DNA of 64,000 nt from Microbacterium caowuchunii. Lineage in GTDB: Bacteria; Actinomycetota; Actinomycetes; Actinomycetales; Microbacteriaceae. Location: positions 1,488,001 through 1,552,000 of the forward strand of contig NZ_CP044231.1 in NCBI RefSeq assembly GCF_008727755.1, in the 5' to 3' direction. Position numbers and translations under genes: made by a program. This document shows, piece after piece, positions 8,456 to 16,625 of the stretch (positions are counted from its first letter, which is position 1; the number at the start of each line of letters is the position of its first letter). The notes beneath the pieces were generated by a model that was not told the DNA's origin, did no database searches, and saw only the letters and a program-made list of their open reading frames with translations.

Positions 8456-9007
8456 ATGACCGTCTCCGGCAACGCCTCGATCCTGGCCCTCGGCGATGCG
8501 ACGCCGAGCATCGCCCCCAGTGCCTTCATCGCGGACGGTGCCCGCGTCATCGGCTCGGTGACGATGGGGGAGCGGTCGAGCGTCTGGTACAACGCGGTCC
8601 TGCGGGCTGACGGCGATACCATCACCCTCGGGGCCCGGAGCAACGTCCAGGACAGCGTGAGCGTGCACGTCGACCGCGGCTCACCCGTGACCATCGGCGA
8701 GGACGTGTCCATCGGGCACAACGCGGTCGTGCACGGGTGCACGATCGGCGACGGCTCCCTCATCGGCATGGGCGCGGTCGTCCTGAACGGTGCACGCATC
8801 GGGGCCGGGTGCCTCGTGGCAGGTGGCGCGGTCGTGCTCGAGGGCGCCGAGATCCCGGACGGCTCGCTCGTCGCCGGCGTTCCGGCGAAGGTGCGCCGGG
8901 CACTGAGCGACGAGGAGCGCGCCGGTCTGATCCGGAACGCCGAGGCGTACCTCGCGCACGGCGCGACGCACGCCGCCGCGCGCCCGGTCCCGGCCGAGTC
9001 CGCCTGA
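8456..9007 (+). CDS. Gamma-carbonic-anhydrase-like left-handed beta-helix protein
   Basis: A 183-residue hexapeptide-repeat protein of the gamma-carbonic anhydrase / YrdA-PaaY family. Successive [LIV]-G-x4 turns run through most of the protein. The histidines that carry the trimeric zinc site in this family are visible in VSVHVDRGS, SIGHNAVVHGC and neighbouring turns, and the segment SSVWYNAVLRAD is typical. Carbonic anhydrase activity is variable in the family, so zinc binding is likely but activity is not assured. The gene has its own -10 box over the upstream stop codon, and a GC-rich hairpin follows at 9044-9077. Confidence 0.88.
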   Translation: MTVSGNASILALGDATPSIAPSAFIADGARVIGSVTMGERSSVWYNAVLRADGDTITLGARSNVQDSVSVHVDRGSPVTIGEDVSIGHNAVVHGCTIGDGSLIGMGAVVLNGARIGAGCLVAGGAVVLEGAEIPDGSLVAGVPAKVRRALSDEERAGLIRNAEAYLAHGATHAAARPVPAESA

Positions 9008-9043
9008 CCCGCCGCGTCCGCCTGACGGCCACCTGCTTCCGGC

Positions 9044-9077
9044 GGGACCGGCCGCCGCGTGTGCGGTGACCGGTCCC
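9044..9077. terminator. Hairpin terminator between convergent genes
   Basis: Arms GGGACCGG (9044-9051) and CCGGTCCC (9070-9077) pair perfectly, with an inner CCGC/GCGG helix. It lies just before the esterase stop. Confidence 0.65.
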
Positions 9078-9082
9078 TCTCG

Positions 9083-11731
9083 TCAGGACCGCGTGCGGAT
9101 CGCTCGGCGGATGGCGAGGGTGCCGAGTCCGGCGAGCAGCAGTGCCGCCGCGGCGGCGAGCCCGATCAGCGGCTCGACGCCGGTCGCGGCGAGCGATCCC
9201 GCTCGGGGTGCTGCGCCGGTGCCCGCGCCCTCACCGGCCGCGGGATCGGCTCCCGGGGCGCCCGGGGTCGGTGCGGGTACCGGCGCGCCGCCCGCCTCGG
9301 CCGACCAGGCGGGCGCCGATGTGCCCAGGATGCTCGTGGCGGTGACGGCGAAGCGCTGGCCGTCGGCCGCCGCTCTCGCCGCGGCCGATGCGACGGTGGT
9401 GCCCGTCTCGCAGGAGGTTCCGGTCGTCTCGCAGACGATCAGGCCGTTCGCGTCCCGGACCGTGTAGCCCGTGACCGGGAGTGCGGATGCGGAAGCGGAC
9501 CAGGTCAGTCGCGTGACACCGTCGGCCGTCCTGGCCTCGACGGCATCCGGCGCGGAGGGACTGGCGATCTCCGAGTCCCCGGCGGGGAGGGGGAGTTCCG
9601 CCCGCGCGCCCGCGCGGGTGAGGGCCAGACGCAGGTCGCCGTCGCTCGTCACGCGCATCGTGCTGGACGCGAGGACGTCGGCCCCGGCGGCGTCGAGGTC
9701 CACCGTCGCTGTGGCGACGTTCTCCACTGCGACCTCGATCTCGTCGCGGGGTGCCCGCTCGCCGACGGTGACGCGCTGCTGGTCCCGCACCTGGGCGGGG
9801 CCGTCGCCCAGAATGCGCTGTTCGTCGGTGAGGACGGCGCGCCAGTCGATGGTGTCGAGGGCTCCGGCCGTCGCGCTCACGCGGCTCCACCGTGCCTCGC
9901 GGTCACGCGGGGAGAGCTCGGACAGCCAGTAGGCGCGGTCGACCGGCAGGCCGAGGTCCGCCCGCTCGTCGCCGGGCTCCCACCGGAAGACGACACTCGC
10001 CGGAGCGTGCTCGCGGGCAGGGGCGGACGCCACGTACTCGGCCGCGTCCGCCCAGCCGATCCGGCTCCCCAGCATCCCGTGGTCGGCGTCCTCGTAGTAG
10101 TGCGCGCGGTACGGAACGGCCGCCTCCTGCATGGTCGCATCCCAGATGCGCGTGTTCGCCAGGGCGACGTCGCGGCTGCCGGAGTCGATGAAGGTGCGGA
10201 CGCTGCCGAGGTTCTCGGCGCGCAGCGGCGCTCCCTCCCGGTCCCGTTGCCCCGCGGTGTTGAAGTATCCCGCGCCCGAGACGATGACCGCCCCGGCCAA
10301 CACATCGGGATGGTTCGTGACGATGTGCGTGGCGCCGACCCCGCCCATCGAGAATCCGCCGATGACGGTACGGTCGGCGTCGATGAGGAAGGCGGCTGCG
10401 CTCCGGCTCCAGACCTCCCAGACGTCGAGCTCCGCCTCGTTGATGTACCAGCTCGACAGGCCGCGACCGAGGGGCATCACGCAGATCGACCCGCGCTCCG
10501 CGCACATCGGCACGAAGACGGCGTCGCGGTGCTCGCCGATGAAGGCGTTGTGGTTGCCGTCCCCGCCGTGCAGCAGGATCGTCAGCGGTACGGCCGACTC
10601 TCCCGTGTACGACTCGGGGACGAAGACCGTGTAGGGCTGTACCCGCCCGAAGAAGGTGGCCGGCTGCAGGGCCGGTCCGGGGCTGCGGCGTGCAGCCGGG
10701 TCCATGCCCTGACCGAGATCGGCGGAGGAGACGTACCAGCGCGTGGAGTAGCCGCGCGGCTGCGGTTCCGGCGTGGACTCCTTCGCCGCGAGGCGTGCCC
10801 AGTCGACCGCGATGGAGAACGCGGACACGTCGCCGCCGGTGAGCAGCTCGCTCTGCCGGCGGTTGTTCCACTGGGTGGACGCGTCCGGACCGGACAGGAT
10901 CGGTTCGTCGGCGATGTCGCGGAATGCCGCGTTGTACACCCGGGTGCCCTCGGACTCTTCCGGGCTCGCCGCGAACGCCGTGCCGCTCTCGTCGGCGATG
11001 CCGGCGGCAAGGCGGGTCGTCCACACGCCCTCCACCGGAAGGGTGCTGCGCGGGATGGACACGATGAACGAGCGGGCGGCGTCGTCGACGGTGAGGCGGC
11101 CGCCGAGCGTGTCGAGGTCGGTGACGGCGCCGGTTTCCGTATCGGTCCACCATGCGCCCCGTGAGGACACCACGAGGGCGGCATCGATCCCGGAGGACTG
11201 CACGCCCGCGGATGCCGGCCAGGTCGCGGTGCCGGTGGCGTCGTCACCGTCGGTGTCGAAGGTCCACGCGGCGATCGGCACGTCGGGGTCGATGAGGGTG
11301 TTCCAGTCGACCCGCCAGTAGGTGTGCTCCCCATCGGTGGCCACCGCAGCCCGGAAGACGTCGGCGCCGTTGGCCCCGGCGGCCGCATCGGCGTAGGTGT
11401 AGTTCCCGGCGCCGGTGTCGTCGTACAGCCAGTCGGACCACAGCAGGGCGCCGGCGTCGTACCGGCTCGTGCCGGACGTGCGGGAGAACGCGTCGGAGAA
11501 CGGCCAGCCCTCCGCAGCGGGAAGGGTGGGTTCGTCGGCGTGCGCCGCCGGCGGCGCACTGGCCGGGATCCCGGTCGTGGGCTCCGCACCCGACGCCGGA
11601 TCGGCGTGAGCCGGCACGGCGACGAGGACGGTGCCGGTCGACAGGATGAAGGCGGCCGAGGCCGCGACGACCCGGTGGGGTGTGGGCGGTCGGCGGTGCG
11701 GGCGGGGGAGTGGCGGGGGGACGCGATCCAT
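9083..11731 (-). CDS. Secreted alpha/beta-hydrolase (esterase) with sortase-like anchor
   Basis: An 882-residue exported protein. A Sec signal peptide ends near PAHADP, about residues 1-45. Residues about 60-280 form a beta-rich domain resembling carbohydrate-binding or DOMON-like modules (DGEHTYWRVDWNT). An alpha/beta-hydrolase of the feruloyl/acetyl-esterase type follows, with LLHGGDGNHNAF, nucleophile Ser461 in GGFSMGG and a likely catalytic His in DADHGML. A fibronectin-like domain comes next. The C-terminus has LAATG (847-851), a hydrophobic helix and basic RRAIRTRS, i.e. a sortase sorting signal. ATG 11731 has GGAG upstream; the in-frame TTG 11764 lies inside the operator and is rejected. 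Substrate is unknown, possibly plant polysaccharide esters. Confidence 0.82.
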   Translation of the reverse strand: MDRVPPPLPRPHRRPPTPHRVVAASAAFILSTGTVLVAVPAHADPASGAEPTTGIPASAPPAAHADEPTLPAAEGWPFSDAFSRTSGTSRYDAGALLWSDWLYDDTGAGNYTYADAAAGANGADVFRAAVATDGEHTYWRVDWNTLIDPDVPIAAWTFDTDGDDATGTATWPASAGVQSSGIDAALVVSSRGAWWTDTETGAVTDLDTLGGRLTVDDAARSFIVSIPRSTLPVEGVWTTRLAAGIADESGTAFAASPEESEGTRVYNAAFRDIADEPILSGPDASTQWNNRRQSELLTGGDVSAFSIAVDWARLAAKESTPEPQPRGYSTRWYVSSADLGQGMDPAARRSPGPALQPATFFGRVQPYTVFVPESYTGESAVPLTILLHGGDGNHNAFIGEHRDAVFVPMCAERGSICVMPLGRGLSSWYINEAELDVWEVWSRSAAAFLIDADRTVIGGFSMGGVGATHIVTNHPDVLAGAVIVSGAGYFNTAGQRDREGAPLRAENLGSVRTFIDSGSRDVALANTRIWDATMQEAAVPYRAHYYEDADHGMLGSRIGWADAAEYVASAPAREHAPASVVFRWEPGDERADLGLPVDRAYWLSELSPRDREARWSRVSATAGALDTIDWRAVLTDEQRILGDGPAQVRDQQRVTVGERAPRDEIEVAVENVATATVDLDAAGADVLASSTMRVTSDGDLRLALTRAGARAELPLPAGDSEIASPSAPDAVEARTADGVTRLTWSASASALPVTGYTVRDANGLIVCETTGTSCETGTTVASAAARAAADGQRFAVTATSILGTSAPAWSAEAGGAPVPAPTPGAPGADPAAGEGAGTGAAPRAGSLAATGVEPLIGLAAAAALLLAGLGTLAIRRAIRTRS

Positions 11732-11758
11732 CGGCTTCTCCTTCGAAGCAGGCGAGAG

Positions 11759-11775
11759 TATCAAGCAGCTTGATA
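11759..11775. promoter_or_regulatory. 17-bp palindromic operator at the esterase promoter
   Basis: TATCAAGCAGCTTGATA is a perfect inverted repeat with 8-bp arms around one central base. It sits 28-44 nt upstream of the esterase ATG and starts about 9 nt after the -10 box, covering the likely transcription start. This is the position of a repressor site. The size and symmetry suit a MarR- or TetR-type dimer; the regulator is not in the window. Confidence 0.7.
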
Positions 11776-11783
11776 TTCCGACG

Positions 11784-11813
11784 AAGCTAGCGGCGGAAGG
11801 GCCGGGGTGTCAA
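11784..11813 (-). promoter_or_regulatory. Sigma-A-type promoter of the esterase gene
   Basis: Minus-strand TTGACA (11813-11808) and TAGCTT (11789-11784) are separated by 18 nt. This is the best -35/-10 pair I see in the window. The palindromic operator lies immediately downstream. Confidence 0.7.
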
Positions 11814-11888
11814 CGGATCGGTCGGTGGAGGTCGGCGAGAGCCGTCGGATGCGACGGGCAGGACGCCGGGGCTCGAACGTGCGCCGGG

Positions 11889-12197
11889 TCAGGAGCGCAC
11901 GAGGCGCGCGATGGCGTCGCTGGCTTCCTTGATCTTCTGCTCGGCCTCGTCGCCGCCGGCGCGGGCGGCGTCCAGTACGCAGTGCTTGAGGTGGTCGTCC
12001 AGGAGGCCTACGGCGACGGTCTGCAGAGCGCTCGTGAGGGCGCTGATCTGCGTGAGGATGTCGATGCAGTACACCTCCTCGTCGACCATGCGGGAGATGC
12101 CGCGCGCCTGACCCTCGATGCGCTTCAGGCGGTTGAGGTACCGGTCCTTGTCACTGATGTAGCCGTGCGGGGCGTGGTGGGTGTCGGTGGTGGTCAT
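11889..12197 (-). CDS. csoR: CsoR-family copper-sensing repressor
   Basis: A 102-residue all-helical repressor of the CsoR/RcnR (DUF156) family. The Cu(I) ligands fit the CsoR signature: C44, H69 and C73, the C-x24-H-x3-C spacing of M. tuberculosis CsoR. The basic helix [17 protein letters not shown] is the DNA-contact surface. Binding Cu(I) releases the protein from GC-rich palindromes with T/A-rich ends; two such sites lie at 15692-15710 and 15728-15746 at the head of this operon. The ATG overlaps the copA stop by 4 nt (ATGA), and GAAAGGA precedes it. It is the last gene of the copper operon, so the repressor would control its own synthesis. Confidence 0.93.
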   Translation of the reverse strand: MTTTDTHHAPHGYISDKDRYLNRLKRIEGQARGISRMVDEEVYCIDILTQISALTSALQTVAVGLLDDHLKHCVLDAARAGGDEAEQKIKEASDAIARLVRS

Positions 12198-14491
12198 GCG
12201 AGGTTTCCTTTCCCGCGTGTCGAGGGTCGGTCGTTCTGGCGAGCGGTGCTCTGGAATCCGCGTAGCCGCAGGCTGTTGCCCACGACGAACACGCTGGAGA
12301 GGGCCATGGCCGCACCGGCGAGCATCGGGTTCAACAGCCCGAGCGCCGCAACCGGGATGGCGGCGACGTTGTAGGCGAACGCCCAGAACAGGTTGGACTT
12401 GATGGTGCCGAGGGTGCGGCGGGAGAGGCGGATGGCGTCGACCGCGCTGCGCAGGTCGCCGCGCACCAGCGTGATGTCGGATGCTTCGATCGCGACGTCC
12501 GCGCCGGTGCCCATCGCGAGGCCCAGATCGGCCTGCGCCAGGGCGGGAGCATCGTTGACGCCGTCGCCCACCATCGCCACGACCCTGCCTTCCTGCTGGA
12601 GTCCCGCGATCACATCGACCTTGTCCTGGGGGAGCACCTCGGCGATCACCCGGTCGATGCCGACCTCCTGAGCGATCAGGTGCGCGACAGCCGAGTTGTC
12701 GCCGGTGAGGAGCACCGGGGTGAGCCCCAGGGCCTTGATCTGCGCGATCGCCTCGGCGCTGGTCGGCTTCACGGTGTCGGCCACGACGATGGCGCCGCGG
12801 GCCGCGCCGTCCCAGCCCACGGTGACGACCGTCATCCCGGACTCCTCGGCCGATGCCATGGCGGCGGCGAGCCGCGGGCTCAGGTGCTGCGACCAGTCCG
12901 CCAGCAGGGACTCGCGGCCCACGACCACGGCGCGTCCGTCGACGACGCCCTGTACGCCCTTCCCCTCGACGTTGGCGAAGCCCTCGACGCTCGTCAGGGA
13001 ACCGGTCCGCTCGGTGGCGGCCTTGGCGATGGCCTGCGCGATGGGGTGCTCGGATGCATCCTCGATCGACCCGGCGATGTGCAGCACCTCGTCCGCATCC
13101 GTGCCGTCCTCCGTCAGGACGTCCACGACCGTCATCTTCCCGACGGTGACGGTGCCGGTCTTGTCGAGCACGACGGTGTCGACGCGGCGGGTGGACTCGA
13201 GGACCTCGGGCCCCTTGATCAGGATCCCCAGTTGCGCTCCACGGCCGGTGCCGACCAGGAGCGCCGTGGGGGTGGCCAACCCCAGTGCACAGGGGCAGGC
13301 GATGACCAGGACGGCGACGGCGGCGGTGAACGCGGCGGTGGCCGGGAACCCGGCTCCGAGCCAGGCGCCCAGGACGACGACGGCGACGACGATGACGATG
13401 GGGACGAACACTCCCGAGATGCGGTCGGCGAGACGCTGCACCTCGGCCTTCCCGGTCTGCGCGTTCTCCACGAGCTTCGCCATCTGCGCGAGCTGGGTGT
13501 CCGACCCGACCCGCGTGGCGCGGACCACGAGCCGACCGCCGACGTTCACGGTGGCACCCACCACGGGGTCGCCCTCCGCGACCTCGACCGGGACCGACTC
13601 GCCGGTGAGCATCGACGCATCGACCGCGGATGTCCCGGACACCACGACGCCGTCCGTGGCGATCTTCTCGCCCGGGCGCACCACGAACTCGTCCCCGGTG
13701 CGGAGGTCGGCGACCGGGATCTTCGTCTCGATGCCACCGCGCAGCACCGCGACATCCTTGGCACCCAGGTCGAGCAGAGCGCGAAGGGCGGCACCGGCCT
13801 GACGCTTCGAGCGCTTCTCGAAGTAGCGGCCGGCGAGGATGAACATCGTCACCCCGGCGCCGACTTCCAGGTAGATGTTGGCCGCGCCGTCGGTGGGCGC
13901 CAGGGTGAACTCGAACCCGTGGGTCATCCCGGGCTCGCCTGCGGTTCCGAAGAACAGTGCATACAGCGACCAGAGGAAGGCGGCGGAGGTCCCCAGCGAG
14001 ATGAGCGTGTCCATCGTCGCCGCCCCGTGGCGCAAGTTGATCCATGCCGCCTTGTGGAACGGATAGGCGCCCCACACGATGACCGGCGCGGCCAGGGCCA
14101 GCGATGCCCACTGCCAGTAGGTGAATTGCAGTGCCGGGATCATGGACATCGCGATGATCGGGACGGTCAGGACGATCGAGGTGATCAGGCGGTTCCGCAG
14201 CGACCGCAGCTCCGGGTCGTCGTCGGCATCGGGTTCATCGGCGGGCTTCCGGGGGGCGGGCAGCGTCGCCGTGTACCCGGTCTTCTCCACCTCGGCGATC
14301 AGCTGCGCGGGGTCGTACCCCTCGGGAACGGTGACGGTGGCCTTCTCGGTCGCGTAGTTCACCGTCGCGCTCACGCCGTCGAGGCGGTTCAGCTTCTTCT
14401 CCACGCGCATCGCGCAGGAGGCGCACGTCATCCCACCGATCTCCAGCTCCAGGCTGGGACCGGCGGCGGCGCGGGAGGCCGTCGTGCTCAT
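12194..14491 (-). CDS. copA: Cu(I)-exporting P1B-type ATPase
   Basis: A 765-residue copper efflux pump. One N-terminal HMA domain carries GMTCASC (20-26). About eight membrane helices follow, with the transmembrane metal motif CPC in [19 protein letters not shown], the phosphorylation motif DKTGT, the nucleotide-domain [10 protein letters not shown] motif and [10 protein letters not shown]. It expels Cu(I) from the cytoplasm using ATP. ATG 14491 is chosen over an upstream in-frame ATG at 14509 because homology and an AGAAAGGA-type ribosome site fit it. It lies between the secreted His-rich protein (38-nt gap) and csoR (4-nt overlap) in one operon. Confidence 0.95.
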   Translation of the reverse strand: MSTTASRAAAGPSLELEIGGMTCASCAMRVEKKLNRLDGVSATVNYATEKATVTVPEGYDPAQLIAEVEKTGYTATLPAPRKPADEPDADDDPELRSLRNRLITSIVLTVPIIAMSMIPALQFTYWQWASLALAAPVIVWGAYPFHKAAWINLRHGAATMDTLISLGTSAAFLWSLYALFFGTAGEPGMTHGFEFTLAPTDGAANIYLEVGAGVTMFILAGRYFEKRSKRQAGAALRALLDLGAKDVAVLRGGIETKIPVADLRTGDEFVVRPGEKIATDGVVVSGTSAVDASMLTGESVPVEVAEGDPVVGATVNVGGRLVVRATRVGSDTQLAQMAKLVENAQTGKAEVQRLADRISGVFVPIVIVVAVVVLGAWLGAGFPATAAFTAAVAVLVIACPCALGLATPTALLVGTGRGAQLGILIKGPEVLESTRRVDTVVLDKTGTVTVGKMTVVDVLTEDGTDADEVLHIAGSIEDASEHPIAQAIAKAATERTGSLTSVEGFANVEGKGVQGVVDGRAVVVGRESLLADWSQHLSPRLAAAMASAEESGMTVVTVGWDGAARGAIVVADTVKPTSAEAIAQIKALGLTPVLLTGDNSAVAHLIAQEVGIDRVIAEVLPQDKVDVIAGLQQEGRVVAMVGDGVNDAPALAQADLGLAMGTGADVAIEASDITLVRGDLRSAVDAIRLSRRTLGTIKSNLFWAFAYNVAAIPVAALGLLNPMLAGAAMALSSVFVVGNSLRLRGFQSTARQNDRPSTRGKGNLA

Positions 14492-14529
14492 CAGGGTCCT
14501 TCTTTCCACGTCAGTGCGGATGCCCGTCG

Positions 14530-15465
14530 TCAGTGACCGTGCGGGGCGTCGTCGTGGGGCGTGGGGGCCGCGGCGTCGCCGGGGGCGACGTCGAGCACGA
14601 ACGGGGCCGAATGCACGCGTCCGTCCACCTGGAAATCGAAGTACAGCAGGTAACGTCCGGCCGTGGGGGTGTTCACCACGAAGGACACCTCGGGGCCGGA
14701 GACGGCGCCCGGCTCCACGTCGCCGCCCTGCGGGTGCGCGTGCAGGTACGCCATGTCCCCCTCGCGGAGGGCGACGAGGTGTCCGAACGCTCCGAGGTAG
14801 GGCTGAAGCGACGTGACGGGCGTCCCGTCCTGCTCGACCGTCAGGGTGAGCTCGCCGGGCGTTCCGGCGGCGAGGTCTCCGGTGACGACCACGGTGAATC
14901 CGTCCACCTGCGTCTCGGAGACCGGCTCGGCGACCACCGGCGCGAACGGGCCGGCGACCTCGACAGTGCGGGTGAGTACCACGCCGGCCGGGCTGTCGCC
15001 GGGGGTGAAGTCCGCGTACACGCGGTAGGTGCCCGCCTCATCCCACTCCCACGGCAGCGACCAGACGCCGGTCGTCTCATCGAGATCGGGGTGGACGTGC
15101 CGGAAGAGTGCCCCGTCGGTACGCACGACGATCAGGTGCAGATCACGGTCGTGCGCGGTGGTGAACTCTGTGACGGGGTCACCGTCTGCGGAGAGCACAC
15201 GGAAGGCGAGTTCACCGGGCTCGGCGATGGTCAGCGGAGCCGTCACAGGGGACAGGGAATAGCCGCCCGCAGACGACGCGAGCCCCTGCACGGCGGATGC
15301 ATCGGCCGTGTCGGTGTCAGCCGTTCTCGGTGCGCTCATCGCATCCCCTTCATTCCATCCGGCGGCGAGACTGTCCGGGACGACCGCGGCGGAGATGCCG
15401 AAGGCTCCCGCGAACGCCAGGCCGAGGCCCGCCGTGAACAGGATGAGTCGTCCCGCGGCGTTCAT
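14530..15465 (-). CDS. Exported His-rich protein of the copper operon (unknown function)
   Basis: A 311-residue protein with one N-terminal hydrophobic helix (about residues 6-32) and the rest predicted outside the membrane. Two similar beta-sandwich-like halves each contain a histidine cluster: [10 protein letters not shown] ... FRHVHPD in the first and [19 protein letters not shown] in the second. It ends [11 protein letters not shown]. The repeated H-x-HP pattern and the position between copZ and copA suggest an extracytoplasmic copper-binding or copper-transfer role. That role is inferred from context only. The ATG overlaps the copZ stop by one base (TGATG), so it is certainly in the operon. 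I do not recognise a characterised homologue. Confidence 0.75.
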   Translation of the reverse strand: MNAAGRLILFTAGLGLAFAGAFGISAAVVPDSLAAGWNEGDAMSAPRTADTDTADASAVQGLASSAGGYSLSPVTAPLTIAEPGELAFRVLSADGDPVTEFTTAHDRDLHLIVVRTDGALFRHVHPDLDETTGVWSLPWEWDEAGTYRVYADFTPGDSPAGVVLTRTVEVAGPFAPVVAEPVSETQVDGFTVVVTGDLAAGTPGELTLTVEQDGTPVTSLQPYLGAFGHLVALREGDMAYLHAHPQGGDVEPGAVSGPEVSFVVNTPTAGRYLLYFDFQVDGRVHSAPFVLDVAPGDAAAPTPHDDAPHGH

Positions 15466-15674
15466 CAGGCGCGAACTGCCGAGTAGCCCGCCTCGTCGAC
15501 CGCAGCCAGGACGACGGCGTCATCGAGGGGCTCTGTCGAGGTGACGACCAGCCGTCCGGTCGCCGCGCTCACGTCGATTCCCTGAACGCCCGAAATCTGG
15601 CCGACCTCTTCGCGGACCGACTTCTCGCAGTGCTCGCAGCTCATGCCCGTCACCCGGTACTCGTTGCTGACCAT
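15465..15674 (-). CDS. copZ: HMA-domain copper chaperone
   Basis: A 69-residue single heavy-metal-associated domain (beta-alpha-beta-beta-alpha-beta) with the Cu(I)-binding motif GMSCEHC (C13, C16). CopZ proteins carry Cu(I) to CopA and to CsoR. It is the first gene of the copper operon. GAGGAGGA lies about 6 nt before ATG 15674, and two CsoR-type operators lie 18-72 nt upstream of the start. Confidence 0.92.
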   Translation of the reverse strand: MVSNEYRVTGMSCEHCEKSVREEVGQISGVQGIDVSAATGRLVVTSTEPLDDAVVLAAVDEAGYSAVRA

Positions 15675-15691
15675 CGTTCCTCCTCGCTGCG

Positions 15692-15710
15692 GATACCCCC
15701 GGTGGGTATC
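15692..15710. promoter_or_regulatory. CsoR-type operator 1 (promoter-distal, nearest copZ)
   Basis: GATACCCCCGGTGGGTATC: 7-bp arms GATACCC/GGGTATC around a GC-rich centre. This matches the known CsoR consensus of a C/G-rich core flanked by TA-rich ends. Confidence 0.75.
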
Positions 15711-15727
15711 GCTCGATCACCGAAACG

Positions 15728-15746
15728 ATAGACCCGCCGGGGGTAT
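15728..15746. promoter_or_regulatory. CsoR-type operator 2
   Basis: ATAGACCCGCCGGGGGTAT: an imperfect version of the same palindrome, centred 36 bp from operator 1. The leftward -10-like TATCGT lies between the two boxes, so occupancy of both would bracket the promoter. Confidence 0.6.
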
Positions 15747-15787
15747 TCCGAAAGACGCCAGGATCTCCGCCTGCCCACAGTGGAGGG

Positions 15788-16183
15788 GTGACATCACCCG
15801 ACGCCGCGCACCTCCGGATCGCCCGCCCCACCGCCGACATGGACGCCGCGATCCGGTTCTGGGTGGAGGGTCTCAGCATGGAGCTGGACGGCCGTCAACC
15901 GGGTCACCACGGCACGCTCGAGGAGTTCGCCTTCCTGGGCTGGGACAACGGGTCGTGGCACCTCGAACTCGTGCGGGATCCCGAGATCGTGCCGGCGCCG
16001 ACCGACGAAGACCTCATCGTGCTGTACCTGGATGGAACGGTGGGCGAAGAGCTGATCGCCCGGATCGAGCGCGCCGGCGGGACGCGCGTCGCCGCGCGCA
16101 ATCCGTACTGGGACGATCACGGCGTGACGTTCTCGGACCCGGATGGATTCCTGCTCGTGCTCTCCACGCGTTCGTGGCCGTGA
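15788..16183 (+). CDS. VOC-family (glyoxalase/bleomycin-resistance fold) protein
   Basis: A 131-residue vicinal-oxygen-chelate protein built of two beta-alpha-beta-beta-beta units: LRIARPTADMDAAIRFWVEGL at the start and NPYWDDHGVTFSDPDGFLLVL at the end. The last segment is the usual signature. Metal-ligand candidates are a histidine in the central WHLELV strand and acidic residues near the C-terminus. The reaction is unknown; VOC proteins include lyases, dioxygenases and drug-binding proteins. The GTG at 15788 has GGAGG only 1-2 nt before it, so translation may instead depend on a leaderless transcript. It is divergent from the copper operon and is not obviously part of it. Confidence 0.8.
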   Translation: MTSPDAAHLRIARPTADMDAAIRFWVEGLSMELDGRQPGHHGTLEEFAFLGWDNGSWHLELVRDPEIVPAPTDEDLIVLYLDGTVGEELIARIERAGGTRVAARNPYWDDHGVTFSDPDGFLLVLSTRSWP

Positions 16184-16281
16184 CCCGTGCCCATGGCACG
16201 AATCGGAGAAGCGGGTTTCCGCCCCGGTGAGGAGCGGACCGCCGTCTCGCGGATGATGAGCCCTGATCAGGACTCTTGCAG

Positions 16282-16355
16282 TGGAGGGGATGACGGGAAT
16301 CGAACCCGCACCATCAGTTTGGAAGACTGAGGCTCTACCATTGAGCTACATCCCC
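16282..16355 (-). tRNA. tRNA-Gly (anticodon TCC)
   Basis: A 74-nt cloverleaf on the minus strand. The acceptor stem GGGGATG/CATCCCC is perfect, the T-arm carries GGTTCGATTC, and the anticodon loop is CTTCCAA, reading TCC. The 3' CCA is encoded (discriminator T). Confidence 0.95.
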
Positions 16356-16430
16356 GCAGCAGAATGAACTGCGGCATCCGTCAGTGTAGCCGAGATCGGA
16401 AGGTCGTCCGGACAGACATGCGTCGTCGGC

Positions 16431-16436
16431 TAGACT
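16431..16436 (+). promoter_or_regulatory. -10 box upstream of tRNA-Pro
   Basis: TAGACT, 42 nt before the mature tRNA 5' end; a plausible tRNA promoter with a short processed leader. Confidence 0.5.
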
Positions 16437-16478
16437 TGCGGGGGCCGATTTCGGTGCACGTTCGCGTGCCCGCCCGCC

Positions 16479-16552
16479 CGGGGCGTAGCTCAGCTTGGTA
16501 GAGCGCCCGCTTTGGGAGCGGGAGGTCGCAGGTTCAAATCCTGTCGCCCCGA
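16479..16552 (+). tRNA. tRNA-Pro (anticodon TGG)
   Basis: A 74-nt cloverleaf with perfect acceptor stem CGGGGCG/CGCCCCG, D-arm TAGCTCAGCTTGGTAGAGC, anticodon stem CCCGC/GCGGG around loop TTTGGGA (anticodon TGG), and T-arm GGTTCAAATCC. CCA is not encoded after discriminator A, so it must be added enzymatically, unlike the nearby tRNA-Gly. Confidence 0.95.
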
Positions 16553-16625
16553 CGTATCGGACCCCCATCGACCCCGGCCTTCAGCCACCGCGCGCTGTCG
16601 CGGGAACCAGAGGAGAACAACAGGC

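Noticed and set aside
9059..11164. 701-codon plus-strand frame opposite the esterase
   Set aside because: Composition is Arg/Gly/Val-rich and meaningless as protein; the esterase with signal peptide and catalytic motif explains the region.
11732..11764. TTG start at 11764 for the esterase, adding 11 residues
   Set aside because: It lies inside the operator and close to the predicted transcription start; ATG 11731 has a ribosome site and a normal signal peptide.
12680..14536. 618-codon plus-strand frame opposite copA
   Set aside because: Antisense shadow of a P-type ATPase with all motifs intact.
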